A DNA stretch of 6,988 bases from Opitutaceae bacterium (GCA_003168315.1 PMSP01000188.1:1896-8883), one strand, 5' to 3'. Counted from the stretch's first letter, positions 1 to 6,626 are shown. Program-made: numbers and translations. Notes: generated from the letters alone by a model not told the origin.

Positions 1-893
1 AGCGCGCGAACAAGGTGGACCTTGCCCTCGTGATCAAGGCCGAGTGCGGGATCACGGTCTCGCCGGACGCCATCTTCGACGCGCAGATCAAGCGCCTGCA
101 CGAGTACAAGCGCCAGCACTTGAACCTGCTGCACATACTCGCCCTCTACCGGCGGATCCTCCAGAACCCCGCGCTCGATATCGCGCCGCGCGTGTTCATC
201 TTCGCGGCGAAGGCCGCGCCGGGCTACGACGTCGCGAAGAACCTGATCCGCGCGATCAACGTGATCGGTGTCCGGATCAACTCCGACGCCCGGATCAGGG
301 ACAAGATCAAGGTGGCGTTCCTGCCGAATTACCGGGTCTCGCTCGCCGAGAAGATCATCCCCGCGGCCGACCTCTCCGAGCAGATCTCGACGGCGGGCAA
401 GGAGGCGTCGGGCACCGGCAACATGAAGCTCGCCCTGAACGGCGCACTCACCATCGGGACCTTGGACGGCGCCAACATCGAGATCAAGGAGGAGGTGGGC
501 GACGAGAACATCTTCATCTTCGGGATGACGGTCGAGGAGGTCGAGGCGCTGCGGGCAAAGGGCTACAACCCCTGGGACATCCACCGTGACGACGAGGAGA
601 TCCGGTCGGTCGTCGACTGGCTGGGGAGCGACTACTGGACGCCCGGCGAGCACGGCGCCTTCAGCCTGATCCACGACACCCTCCTGAACGGCGGCGACCC
701 CTACATGGTCCTGGCCGACTTCCGGGCGTACAGCGACTGCCAGGCCAGGGTCGACGCGGCGTTCCGCGACCGCGACGCCTGGGCAAGGAAGGCCATCCTC
801 AACACGGCGAGGGTCGGAAAGTTCTCGAGCGACCGGACGATCCGCGAGTATGCTGCCGACATCTGGAGCCTGGCGCCCCTCTCCGTCCCGTGA
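1..893 (+). CDS. glgP: Glycogen/alpha-glucan phosphorylase, C-terminal part (5' truncated by window edge)
   Basis: Glycogen phosphorylase (GT35) is a cytoplasmic enzyme that cleaves terminal alpha-1,4-glucose from glycogen with phosphate, giving glucose-1-phosphate; it uses pyridoxal phosphate. The open frame enters from the left edge with the first full codon at 3 and ends at TGA 891-893, giving 296 residues of a family usually about 800-850 long, so only the C-terminal catalytic domain is visible. Recognisable family blocks are FDAQIKRLHEYKRQ, RVFIFAAKAAPGYD, FLPNYRVSLAEKIIPAADLS and EASGTGNMKLALNGALTIG. The lysine in GTGNMK (codon 426-428) is the one that forms the Schiff base with pyridoxal phosphate. 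The GTG at 15 is internal and is not the real start. The stop codon overlaps the start of the next gene (GTGA), so translation is probably coupled to the binding-protein gene. No truncation is seen at the 3' end. Confidence 0.96.
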   Translation, partial: RANKVDLALVIKAECGITVSPDAIFDAQIKRLHEYKRQHLNLLHILALYRRILQNPALDIAPRVFIFAAKAAPGYDVAKNLIRAINVIGVRINSDARIRDKIKVAFLPNYRVSLAEKIIPAADLSEQISTAGKEASGTGNMKLALNGALTIGTLDGANIEIKEEVGDENIFIFGMTVEEVEALRAKGYNPWDIHRDDEEIRSVVDWLGSDYWTPGEHGAFSLIHDTLLNGGDPYMVLADFRAYSDCQARVDAAFRDRDAWARKAILNTARVGKFSSDRTIREYAADIWSLAPLSVP

Positions 894-1873
894 ATTCGCC
901 GAGAATACCCCTGCTCCTGGCGCTCGCCGCGACGGGCGCCTGCGCCGCGTCGGCTGCCGACTTCTCGCCCGCGATCGTCTATGACTTCGGCGGCAAGTTC
1001 GACCGGTCGTTCAACCAGTCCGCGAGCGTCGGCGCCGAGCGCTTCAAGAAGGAGACCGGCATCGCCGTCCATGAGTTCGAGATCCAGAACGCCTCGCAGA
1101 GGGAGCAGATCATGCGGCAGTTCGCCCGCCGCGGGGCCAGCATCATCGTCGCGGTCGGGTTCACCCAGGCCTCCGCGGTCGAGACGGTTGCGAAGGAGTA
1201 TCCCGACGTTAAGTTCGCCGTCATAGACGGCCTTGTCGACCTCCCCAACGTCGAGTCGATCAACTTCAGGGAGCAGGAGTCCTCGTTCCTGTGCGGCATG
1301 GCCGCGGCGATGGCCTCCAAGACGGGCAGCGTCGGATTCGTCGGCGGCATGGACATTCCCCTCATACGTAAGTTCGCGCTCGGCTACAGGGCGGGGGTCG
1401 CCTACGTGAACCCGAAGGACGAGGTCTTTGAGAACATGACCGGGACGACTCCGGCTGCCTGGACCAATCCCTCGGAGGGCTCCGAGCTTGCGAAGAGCCA
1501 GTTCGGCCGGGGCGCGGACGTCGTGTTCCACGCTGCCGGGGCCACCGGGATTGGGGTCATGCAGGCCGCGGCCGACGCGGGTCTCCTCAGCATTGGCTGC
1601 GACAGCAACCAGGACTACCTTCATCCCGGCAGCGTCCTGACGTCCGCGGTGAAGCGCGTCGACGTCGCCGTGTACACCGTCTTCACCGAGGCCAGGGCCG
1701 GCACCTGGAAGGCGGGCCCGAGGGTGCTCGGCCTCGCCGAGGATGGGGTCGATTATTCCCTGGACGAGTACAACCGGAAGCTGGTGACCCCAGAGATGGA
1801 GAAACGGCTCAACCAGGCGAAGGCCGACATCATCGCCGGCAAGATTTCCGTCCCGGAGTACAAGGCGCCGTAG
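890..1873 (+). CDS. BMP-family ABC transporter substrate-binding protein (probable nucleoside binding)
   Basis: This is the extracytoplasmic solute receptor of an ABC importer, 327 residues, of the BMP/PnrA/NupN type, whose characterised members bind purine nucleosides. Residues 1-23 form a Sec signal peptide: one Arg, a Leu/Ala-rich core, and a probable cut at ASA/AD. Cys18 is preceded by TGA rather than a normal lipobox, so a soluble periplasmic protein is more likely than a lipoprotein. Family blocks are YDFGGKFDRSFNQSA (31-45), VESINFREQESSFLCG (121-136), GSVGFVGGMDIPLIRKF (146-162) and the C-terminal CDSNQDYLHPG then VLTSAVKRVDVAVY (237-262). The GTG start at 890 is the first available start in this frame. 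It overlaps the phosphorylase stop by 4 nt and has no Shine-Dalgarno sequence nearby, suggesting termination-reinitiation. The stop is TAG, 3 nt before the ATPase gene. The ligand (purine nucleoside, other nucleoside or ribose-like) is inferred from the family. Confidence 0.93.
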   Translation: MNSPRIPLLLALAATGACAASAADFSPAIVYDFGGKFDRSFNQSASVGAERFKKETGIAVHEFEIQNASQREQIMRQFARRGASIIVAVGFTQASAVETVAKEYPDVKFAVIDGLVDLPNVESINFREQESSFLCGMAAAMASKTGSVGFVGGMDIPLIRKFALGYRAGVAYVNPKDEVFENMTGTTPAAWTNPSEGSELAKSQFGRGADVVFHAAGATGIGVMQAAADAGLLSIGCDSNQDYLHPGSVLTSAVKRVDVAVYTVFTEARAGTWKAGPRVLGLAEDGVDYSLDEYNRKLVTPEMEKRLNQAKADIIAGKISVPEYKAP

Positions 1874-1876
1874 CTT

Positions 1877-3445
1877 GTGGAACCGGAGAGTCCAGCGCTC
1901 CAGGCCCCCGGTGGACCCCCCGGGCCCGCGCTTGAGCTCTGCGGGATAGACAAGCGCTTCGGCGCCGTGCATGCGAACCGCTCCGTCTCGCTCGCGGTAT
2001 CGAAGGGGTCGATCCACGGGCTCATCGGCGAGAACGGTGCGGGCAAGTCGACGCTCATGAACATCGTCTACGGGTTCCACCGCGCGGACGCCGGCGAGAT
2101 CCGCGTCAATGGGCGGCGCGTCGAGATCGGCCGTCCCCGCGACTCGATCGAGGCCGGCATCGGGATGGTCCACCAGCACTTCATGCTCGTTGAGAGGTTC
2201 ACGGTCCTCGAGAACATCGTCCTCGGCGCGGAGGGCGGCGCGATGCTCGGCAGGGGACTCGGCGAGGCCCGCTCCGGCCTCGGGCGCCTGGGCCGCAAGT
2301 ATGGCCTCGACGTGCCGCTCGATGCCGAGGCGGGCCACCTGCCGGTCGGCATGCAGCAGAGGGTGGAGATCCTGAAGGCGCTCCACCACCGGGCGGAGAT
2401 CCTGATACTTGACGAGCCAACGGCGGTCCTCACGCCCGCCGAGGCGGACCAGCTCTTCCGGATGCTGGCGCTCCTGCGCGACCAGGGGAAGACCGTGATC
2501 CTCGTGACCCACAAGCTCCGGGAGATCATGGCCATCACCGACCGGGTGACCGTGATGCGCCAGGGGTCGGTCGTCCACGAGACGGCGACCCGCGACACGT
2601 CGCCCAAGGCCCTGGCCGAGCAGATGGTGGGCCGGGCGGTCCTCCTCAAGGTGGAGAAGGCCCCGGCGAAGCCGGGCGCGGGCCTGCTCGAGGTGAGGAA
2701 CCTCGAGGTTCGCGACCGGCTCGGCGTGCCGCGGGTCAAGGGAGCCAGCTTTTCGCTGAGGGCGGGCGAGATCGTCGGCGTCGCCGGCGTCTCCGGGAAC
2801 GGCCAGTCCGAGCTCATCGAGGCGCTGGCCGGGATCCGGGTGCCCACCGGGGGCTCGATTCTCCTCGGTGGCCAGGACCTTGCGCGCGGCAGCACCGGGC
2901 TGAACGACCGCCGCAGCCACGGGATCGCCCACGTCCCGGAGGACCGCCTGAGGATGGGCGTCGTCGCCAGCTTCTCGGCCGAGGACAACGCCATCCTCGG
3001 CTACCACGCACGGCAGAGGTTCAACCGGAGCGGATTCATGCGGCGCCGGGCCATCCGGGAGGACTGCGCGGAAAAGATGGCCTCCTATGACGTGCGGCCC
3101 CCGAGCCCTAGCCTGCGCATAACGGCCTTCTCCGGGGGCAACCAGCAGAAGCTCGTCCTCGCCCGTGAGATCGATTGCGGGCCGTCGGTCCTCATCGTCG
3201 GCCAGCCGACCCGCGGCGTGGACATCGGCGCCATCGAATTCATCCACCGGCGCATCGTCGCCCTGCGCGACAGCGGGAAGGCGGTGCTCGTCGTCTCGGT
3301 CGAGCTGGACGAGATCATGGGCCTTTCCGACAGGATCCTCGTGATGGCCGGCGGCGAGATCGTTGGCGAGGTCCCGGGCTCCGAGGCGACCGAGGAGGCC
3401 CTGGGTCTCCTCATGGCCGGCGTGAAGGGCGACGCGTCGAGATGA
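1877..3445 (+). CDS. Nucleoside/simple-sugar ABC importer ATPase with two nucleotide-binding domains
   Basis: This 522-residue cytoplasmic ATPase drives the importer; both nucleotide-binding domains are in one chain, as in NupO/YufO and RbsA. Domain 1 (about 19-260) has Walker A GENGAGKST (51-59), signature LPVGMQQRVEI (155-165), Walker B ILILDEPTAVLTP (175-187) and the switch histidine H212 in LVTHK. Domain 2 (about 270-515) has a degenerate Walker A, GVSGNGQSE (304-312), with Gln where Lys is expected. It has a normal signature FSGGNQQK (418-425), a Walker B without the acidic pair (LIVGQPTRG, 439-447) and Ser-Val in place of the switch His. That asymmetry is usual for this family, so domain 1 is the probable hydrolysing site. 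The GTG start at 1877 is the first in frame; the ABC fold begins soon after (LELCGIDKRFG). It is in the same reading frame as the binding-protein gene, separated by TAG and one codon. The stop TGA overlaps the next ATG (ATGA). Confidence 0.95.
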   Translation: MEPESPALQAPGGPPGPALELCGIDKRFGAVHANRSVSLAVSKGSIHGLIGENGAGKSTLMNIVYGFHRADAGEIRVNGRRVEIGRPRDSIEAGIGMVHQHFMLVERFTVLENIVLGAEGGAMLGRGLGEARSGLGRLGRKYGLDVPLDAEAGHLPVGMQQRVEILKALHHRAEILILDEPTAVLTPAEADQLFRMLALLRDQGKTVILVTHKLREIMAITDRVTVMRQGSVVHETATRDTSPKALAEQMVGRAVLLKVEKAPAKPGAGLLEVRNLEVRDRLGVPRVKGASFSLRAGEIVGVAGVSGNGQSELIEALAGIRVPTGGSILLGGQDLARGSTGLNDRRSHGIAHVPEDRLRMGVVASFSAEDNAILGYHARQRFNRSGFMRRRAIREDCAEKMASYDVRPPSPSLRITAFSGGNQQKLVLAREIDCGPSVLIVGQPTRGVDIGAIEFIHRRIVALRDSGKAVLVVSVELDEIMGLSDRILVMAGGEIVGEVPGSEATEEALGLLMAGVKGDASR

Positions 3446-4548
3446 AGCCGGCCGACAAGCTTCCGCGCTGGGCCGAGTTCGGGCTCCTCCCGGCGATCAA
3501 CCTCTGCGCGGCCCTCCTCATCTCCGGCGCCGTCATCCGCCTGATCGGCGAGAGCCCCTGGGCGGCATTCAAGCTGATGGCGGCCGGCGCGTTCGGGGCG
3601 CAGGACTCCATCGGCTACACCCTTTTCTACGCGACGGACTTCGTCTTCACCGGCCTCGCCGTCGCGGTCGCGTTCCACGCGGGCCTCTTCAACATCGGCG
3701 GCGAGGGACAGGCGTACGTGGGCGGCCTCGGCGTGGGCCTTGTCTGCCTGGCGTTCGGCTCATGCTCGCCGTGGCTCGTCATCCCGCTGGCGATCGCCTC
3801 GGGCTGCGCCTTCGGCGCCGCGTGGGCCTTCGTGCCCGGCTGGCTCCAGGCCCGGCGGGGGAGCCACATCGTCATAACGACCATCATGGCGAACTTCATC
3901 GCCTCGGCCCTGATGACCTACCTCCTCGTCAACGTGCTCATAAAGCCCGGCCAGCAGTCGCCCGAGACCAGGGAATTCGGCCCGGGCGCGGCGATGCCGC
4001 CCGTCCATGAGCTGCTTGCGCGGATCGGGATATCGTTCGCGCCGTCCCCGTTCAACATGGCCTCCCTGCTGGCCCTCGTCGCCTGCGCGCTCGTCTGGGC
4101 CTTCCTCTGGCGCACCCGCTGGGGCTACGCCCTGAGGGTCGTTGGGCAGAACCCGCAGGCCGCCGTCTATGCCGGGATTTCCCCCGAGCGGACCATCATG
4201 GTCGCCATGACGATCTCCGGGGGGCTCGCCGGATGCCTCGCCGTCAACGAGCTCATGGGATCGCAGCACCGCATCCTCCTCGATTTCCCTGGGGGGGCGG
4301 GCTTCGTCGGCATCGCGGTCGCGCTCATGGGCCGGAACCACCCGGTCGGGATACTCGCGGCGTCGCTCCTCTTCGGGGCCCTCTACCAGGGGGGCTCGCA
4401 GCTCTCCTTCGACATGCCCCACGTCAACCGGGACATGGTGATCCTCATCCAGGGCCTCGTCATCCTGTTCTGCGGCGCCCTTGAAAACGTGTTCCGTGCG
4501 CCCCTTGCGGCGCTCCTTCGGCCGCGGGCCGCACGGCCCTCCCCATAG
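3442..4548 (+). CDS. ABC transporter permease, nucleoside type, subunit A (NupP-like)
   Basis: This 368-residue inner-membrane permease belongs to the BPD_transp_2 family and is one of two paralogous channel subunits. Evidence: many hydrophobic segments (for example about 14-34, 66-80, 92-107, 111-130, 145-166, 205-223, 287-315 and 333-347), the motif FNIGGEGQ (83-90) typical of this permease branch, and the cytoplasmic coupling-type loop RVVGQNPQAAVYAGI (232-246). The C-terminus is a basic, Arg-rich tail. The open frame extends upstream to a TTG at 3175 inside the ATPase gene. I chose ATG 3442 because it overlaps the ATPase stop (ATGA), and the protein then starts with a short basic segment before the first membrane helix; the upstream extension is low-complexity Arg/Gly shadow sequence. 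A weak purine run, GAAGGG (3424-3429), lies 12 nt upstream. The stop TAG directly abuts the next ATG, in the same frame. Confidence 0.94.
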   Translation: MKPADKLPRWAEFGLLPAINLCAALLISGAVIRLIGESPWAAFKLMAAGAFGAQDSIGYTLFYATDFVFTGLAVAVAFHAGLFNIGGEGQAYVGGLGVGLVCLAFGSCSPWLVIPLAIASGCAFGAAWAFVPGWLQARRGSHIVITTIMANFIASALMTYLLVNVLIKPGQQSPETREFGPGAAMPPVHELLARIGISFAPSPFNMASLLALVACALVWAFLWRTRWGYALRVVGQNPQAAVYAGISPERTIMVAMTISGGLAGCLAVNELMGSQHRILLDFPGGAGFVGIAVALMGRNHPVGILAASLLFGALYQGGSQLSFDMPHVNRDMVILIQGLVILFCGALENVFRAPLAALLRPRAARPSP

Positions 4549-5523
4549 ATGGAAGCCTACCGGGAGATCATCCTCATCCTTGCGGCCACGATCCGCGTGG
4601 CGACGCCGCTTGTCCTGGCCGCGATAGCGGGCCTCTTCTCCGAGAGGTCGGGCGTGATCGACCTCGGGCTTGAGGGCAAGATGCTCGCGGCGGCGTTCGC
4701 GTCCGCCGCCGTCGCGGCCGCGACGGGATCCGCGTGGCTGGGCCTCGGCGCCGGCGTGGCGGCCTCGCTGGCGCTGGCCCTCGTGATCGCGTTCGCCTGC
4801 GTGACCCACCGGGGCAACCAGGTCGTCGCTGCCATGGCCGTGAACATCATTGTCGCCGGCCTGGCGCCCGCGCTCGCGCTCGCTTGGTTCGACCAGGGCG
4901 GGCAGACGCCCCAGCTGGACGGGCCGGGCCAGCGGTTCCTCGGGATCGCATGGCCCTGGGCGCAGGCGGCCCGCCGCCATCCGGTCCCCGGGCTCGCCTA
5001 CGCGGAGCTCCTGAGCGGCCATAACCTGATCGTCTACTTCGCGGCGGCCCTGGTCCCCGCGAGCGCCTGGGTCCTCTACCGGACCCGGTTCGGACTCAGG
5101 CTGCGGGCGGTGGGCGAGAATCCGCTCGCCGTGGACACCGCCGGGATCTCGGTGAACCTGCTGCGCTACCAGGCGTCGATCATCTCGGGGATCCTGTGCG
5201 GGGTCGCCGGCACGTACATCTCGACCGCGGCAAGCGCGGGCTTTGTCCGCGACATGACGGCGGGGAAGGGCTACCTGGCGCTTGCGGCCCTCATCTTCGG
5301 CAAGTGGCGGCCCTATCCGACCCTCGCCGCATGCCTCCTGTTCGCGTTCGCCGACGCCGGCGCCGCGAGGCTCCAGGGCGTGCCGCTTCCCGGGATCGGC
5401 GTCGTCCCCGTCCAGTTGATTATAGCGTTGCCGTACATTCTGACCGTGCTTCTCCTCGCTGGTTTCGTGGGCGAGGCCGTGGCGCCGAAGGCGATCGGGG
5501 TCCCATACACAAAGGAAAAATAG
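4549..5523 (+). CDS. ABC transporter permease, nucleoside type, subunit B (NupQ-like)
   Basis: This is the second channel subunit of the importer, 324 residues, BPD_transp_2 family, in the inner membrane. It has the branch-specific blocks SERSGVIDLGLEGKML (31-46), RAVGENPLAVDTAGI (186-200, the cytoplasmic loop expected to contact the ATPase) and MTAGKGYLALAALIFGKW (236-253). The C-terminal end, LPYILTVLLLAGF followed by PKAIGVPYTKE, is very characteristic of this subunit. Alanine- and leucine-rich membrane segments fall at about 8-29, 45-60, 64-85, 94-113, 160-176, 207-225, 257-272 and 287-306. It starts at ATG 4549 with zero spacing after the TAG of permease A and no visible Shine-Dalgarno sequence, so it probably depends on ribosomes finishing permease A. 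It ends TAG 5521-5523, 4 nt before the next gene. The gene order binding protein-ATPase-permease-permease matches nupNOPQ of Bacillus subtilis. Confidence 0.95.
   Translation: MEAYREIILILAATIRVATPLVLAAIAGLFSERSGVIDLGLEGKMLAAAFASAAVAAATGSAWLGLGAGVAASLALALVIAFACVTHRGNQVVAAMAVNIIVAGLAPALALAWFDQGGQTPQLDGPGQRFLGIAWPWAQAARRHPVPGLAYAELLSGHNLIVYFAAALVPASAWVLYRTRFGLRLRAVGENPLAVDTAGISVNLLRYQASIISGILCGVAGTYISTAASAGFVRDMTAGKGYLALAALIFGKWRPYPTLAACLLFAFADAGAARLQGVPLPGIGVVPVQLIIALPYILTVLLLAGFVGEAVAPKAIGVPYTKEK
5513..5516 (+). promoter_or_regulatory. Candidate ribosome binding site of the carbonic anhydrase-like gene
   Basis: AGGA lies in an A-rich stretch (5511-5520) at the very end of permease B, 11 nt before ATG 5528. 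The spacing is slightly long, but this is the best match upstream of that start. The A-rich patch stands out from the GC-rich surroundings and may keep the start accessible. Confidence 0.45.
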
Positions 5524-5527
5524 ATCC

Positions 5528-6073
5528 ATGACACTCGAAGAGAGACTGGCGCGCTACCTGGGCCGCACCCCCGAGACGGCCGGGGCCATATTCATCGCGG
5601 CCGACGCGACCGTGCAGGGCGACGTGGTCCTGGGTCCCAAGACGAGCGTGTTCTACGGAGCCGTGCTGAGGGGCGACATCAATGCCATCCGCATAGGGGA
5701 GGGGACGAACATCCAGGACAATGCCGTCCTCCACCTCTCCGACGGCTTTGGCGTGCACGTGGGCGCGTGGTGCACCATCGGGCACGGCGCGATGGTCCAC
5801 GCATGCACCCTGGGCGACGAATGCCTGGTCGGTATGGGTTCGACCGTCCTCGACGGGGCCATTATCGGGGCCCGCTCGATCATCGGGGCCAACACGCTTG
5901 TCCCCCAGAGGTTCGAATGCCCGGCGGGATCGCTCGTCTACGGCTCGCCAGCTCGGATCGTCAGGCCGCTCTCTGTCGCCGAGCAGGGCGGGATCCGGCT
6001 ATGGGCTGACAGGTACGTCGTGATGGCCGGCGCCCACGCCGCCCTTCAGCGTTCCAGGGTGAAGAACGTGTAG
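5528..6073 (+). CDS. Gamma-class carbonic anhydrase-like hexapeptide-repeat protein
   Basis: This 181-residue protein has a left-handed parallel beta-helix built from hexapeptide repeats (about residues 22-140) and a C-terminal helix. Members trimerise and bind metal at subunit interfaces; proven enzymes interconvert CO2 and bicarbonate, while many relatives (YrdA, PaaY, CaiE types) have uncertain activity. All residues matching the Methanosarcina Cam active site are visible: Arg48 and Asp50 in LRGD, Gln63 and Asp64 in IQDNAVLH, and the metal ligands His69, His86 and His91 (GHGAMVH). Between the first and second ligand His the spacing is 19 residues shorter than in Cam, so the acidic loop that carries Cam's proton-shuttle glutamates is absent, as in CamH-type proteins. 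It has no signal peptide, so it is probably cytoplasmic. It starts 4 nt after permease B and is probably the last gene of the operon. Its role beside a nucleoside importer is unclear; catalysis is plausible but not shown. Confidence 0.9.
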   Translation: MTLEERLARYLGRTPETAGAIFIAADATVQGDVVLGPKTSVFYGAVLRGDINAIRIGEGTNIQDNAVLHLSDGFGVHVGAWCTIGHGAMVHACTLGDECLVGMGSTVLDGAIIGARSIIGANTLVPQRFECPAGSLVYGSPARIVRPLSVAEQGGIRLWADRYVVMAGAHAALQRSRVKNV

Positions 6074-6105
6074 CGGAAGTTTGGGTCCGAGCTCTCCCTG
6101 CGCTA
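6046..6105 (-). other. In-frame amber codon plus the displaced C-terminal end of dihydrofolate reductase
   Basis: Reading on the minus strand past TAG 6105-6103 in the same frame gives 18 sense codons, RRESSDPNFRYTFFTLER, then TGA at 6048-6046. This is what a bacterial dihydrofolate reductase C-terminus looks like: a polar, Asp/Asn-containing turn followed by an aromatic beta strand ending in LER. E. coli FolA ends FEILERR in the corresponding strand. Adding one residue for TAG gives 160 residues in total, the usual family length. The amber codon sits where the chain links WREV to the last hairpin. Single-base ancestors of TAG include CAG, TCG, GAG, AAG, TGG and TAC. The segment overlaps the last 28 nt of the convergent carbonic anhydrase-like gene. 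Seen: the frame and its sequence. Inferred: that it was once, or still is, translated as part of the enzyme. Confidence 0.8.
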
Positions 6106-6528
6106 AACCTCGCGCCACGCCAGGTGGCGCCATTCGGGGAAATACCGGTCCCCCTCGACTTCGGCGTGCACCAGCGTCAGGTGAAGCCGCATGGGCCGGT
6201 CGAGCGCGAGGACCTCCTGGAAAATCCTCTCGCCGCCGGTGACGTAGATCTCGCCGGGCAGCGTCTCGGCGATCTCGAGGGCCTCGGGGACGGAGCCGGC
6301 CACCCGGACTCCGTCCGCTTCAAGCGAGCGGTCGCTCGAGACCACGATCAGCCGCCGGCCGTCCTCCCGCGCCCTCGGCCACGTCTGGTAGCAGATGCGC
6401 CCTAGGATGATCGTCTTTCCGGCGGTCTCCTCATGGAAGAACTTCAGGTCCTCCGGGATCCGCCAGGGCAGGCGGTTCCCGCGGCCCATCACGCGGTTCT
6501 CGGCGCAGGCCACCATGAGGTTGATCAT
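6103..6528 (-). CDS. folA: Dihydrofolate reductase, cut short by an in-frame amber codon (possible pseudogene or readthrough gene)
   Basis: Dihydrofolate reductase reduces dihydrofolate to tetrahydrofolate with NADPH in the cytoplasm. The 141 residues begin MINLMVACAENRVMGRGNRL and align without gaps to E. coli FolA through about residue 50: Trp22, the substrate acid Asp27 and Phe31 fall at the same numbers. Later blocks are ILGRICYQTW (41-50), YVTGGERIF (95-103) and AEVEGDRYFP (122-131). Cys46 replaces the usual NADPH-contacting Thr, and the loop after it (PRAREDGRR) is one residue longer. I chose ATG 6528 over ATG 6537 because AGGA lies 8 nt before it and homologues begin there. The frame stops at TAG 6105-6103, after WREV, about 19 residues before the family's normal end. 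The missing final strand is encoded in the same frame just beyond (see the separate entry). Without it the central sheet is incomplete, so the 141-residue product may not fold. Confidence 0.88.
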   Translation of the reverse strand: MINLMVACAENRVMGRGNRLPWRIPEDLKFFHEETAGKTIILGRICYQTWPRAREDGRRLIVVSSDRSLEADGVRVAGSVPEALEIAETLPGEIYVTGGERIFQEVLALDRPMRLHLTLVHAEVEGDRYFPEWRHLAWREV

Positions 6529-6536
6529 CTTCGGCA

Positions 6537-6540
6537 TCCT
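6537..6540 (-). promoter_or_regulatory. Ribosome binding site of dihydrofolate reductase
   Basis: On the minus strand AGGA lies at 6540-6537, with 8 nt between it and ATG 6528. The alternative ATG at 6537-6535 overlaps this AGGA and has no site of its own at usable spacing, so this motif decides the start in favour of MINLMVA. Confidence 0.65.
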
Positions 6541-6626
6541 GCGAGTGCATGGACGAACGCGGCGCATATTCCAAGCCCGACGGCGCCCCCAAGCCGTTGC
6601 CACTTGTCTCCCCGGCGCTCCCCGCC

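Noticed and set aside
904..961. Lipoprotein signal at Cys18 of the binding protein
   Set aside because: The residues before the Cys are Thr-Gly-Ala, with no Leu/Val/Ile at -3; ASA/AD is a better ordinary signal peptidase site. An atypical lipobox cannot be fully excluded.
701..3247. A long minus-strand open frame of 848 codons under the phosphorylase, binding protein and ATPase genes
   Set aside because: The product is an Arg/Asp/His/Pro/Gly-rich string with no recognisable domain, and it lies antisense to three clearly homologous genes. In GC-rich DNA with G/C third positions this is the expected antisense shadow.
3175..3441. N-terminal extension of permease A starting from TTG inside the ATPase gene
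   Set aside because: The extra residues are Arg/Gly-rich shadow of the ATPase; the ATGA overlap start at 3442 gives the expected N-terminus and length.
890..3445. A possible binding protein-ATPase fusion by readthrough of TAG 1871-1873
   Set aside because: The frames agree, but a secreted periplasmic protein joined to a cytoplasmic ATPase makes no biological sense, so the TAG is a real stop.
3760..5529. A second long minus-strand open frame (589 codons) under both permeases
   Set aside because: It has the same shadow composition, no family motif, and spans two independent plus-strand membrane proteins.
6074..6130. A bidirectional terminator between the convergent genes
   Set aside because: Only a 4-bp GCGC arm pair (6100-6115) and a GAGCTC palindrome are seen, with no U tract; too weak to call.
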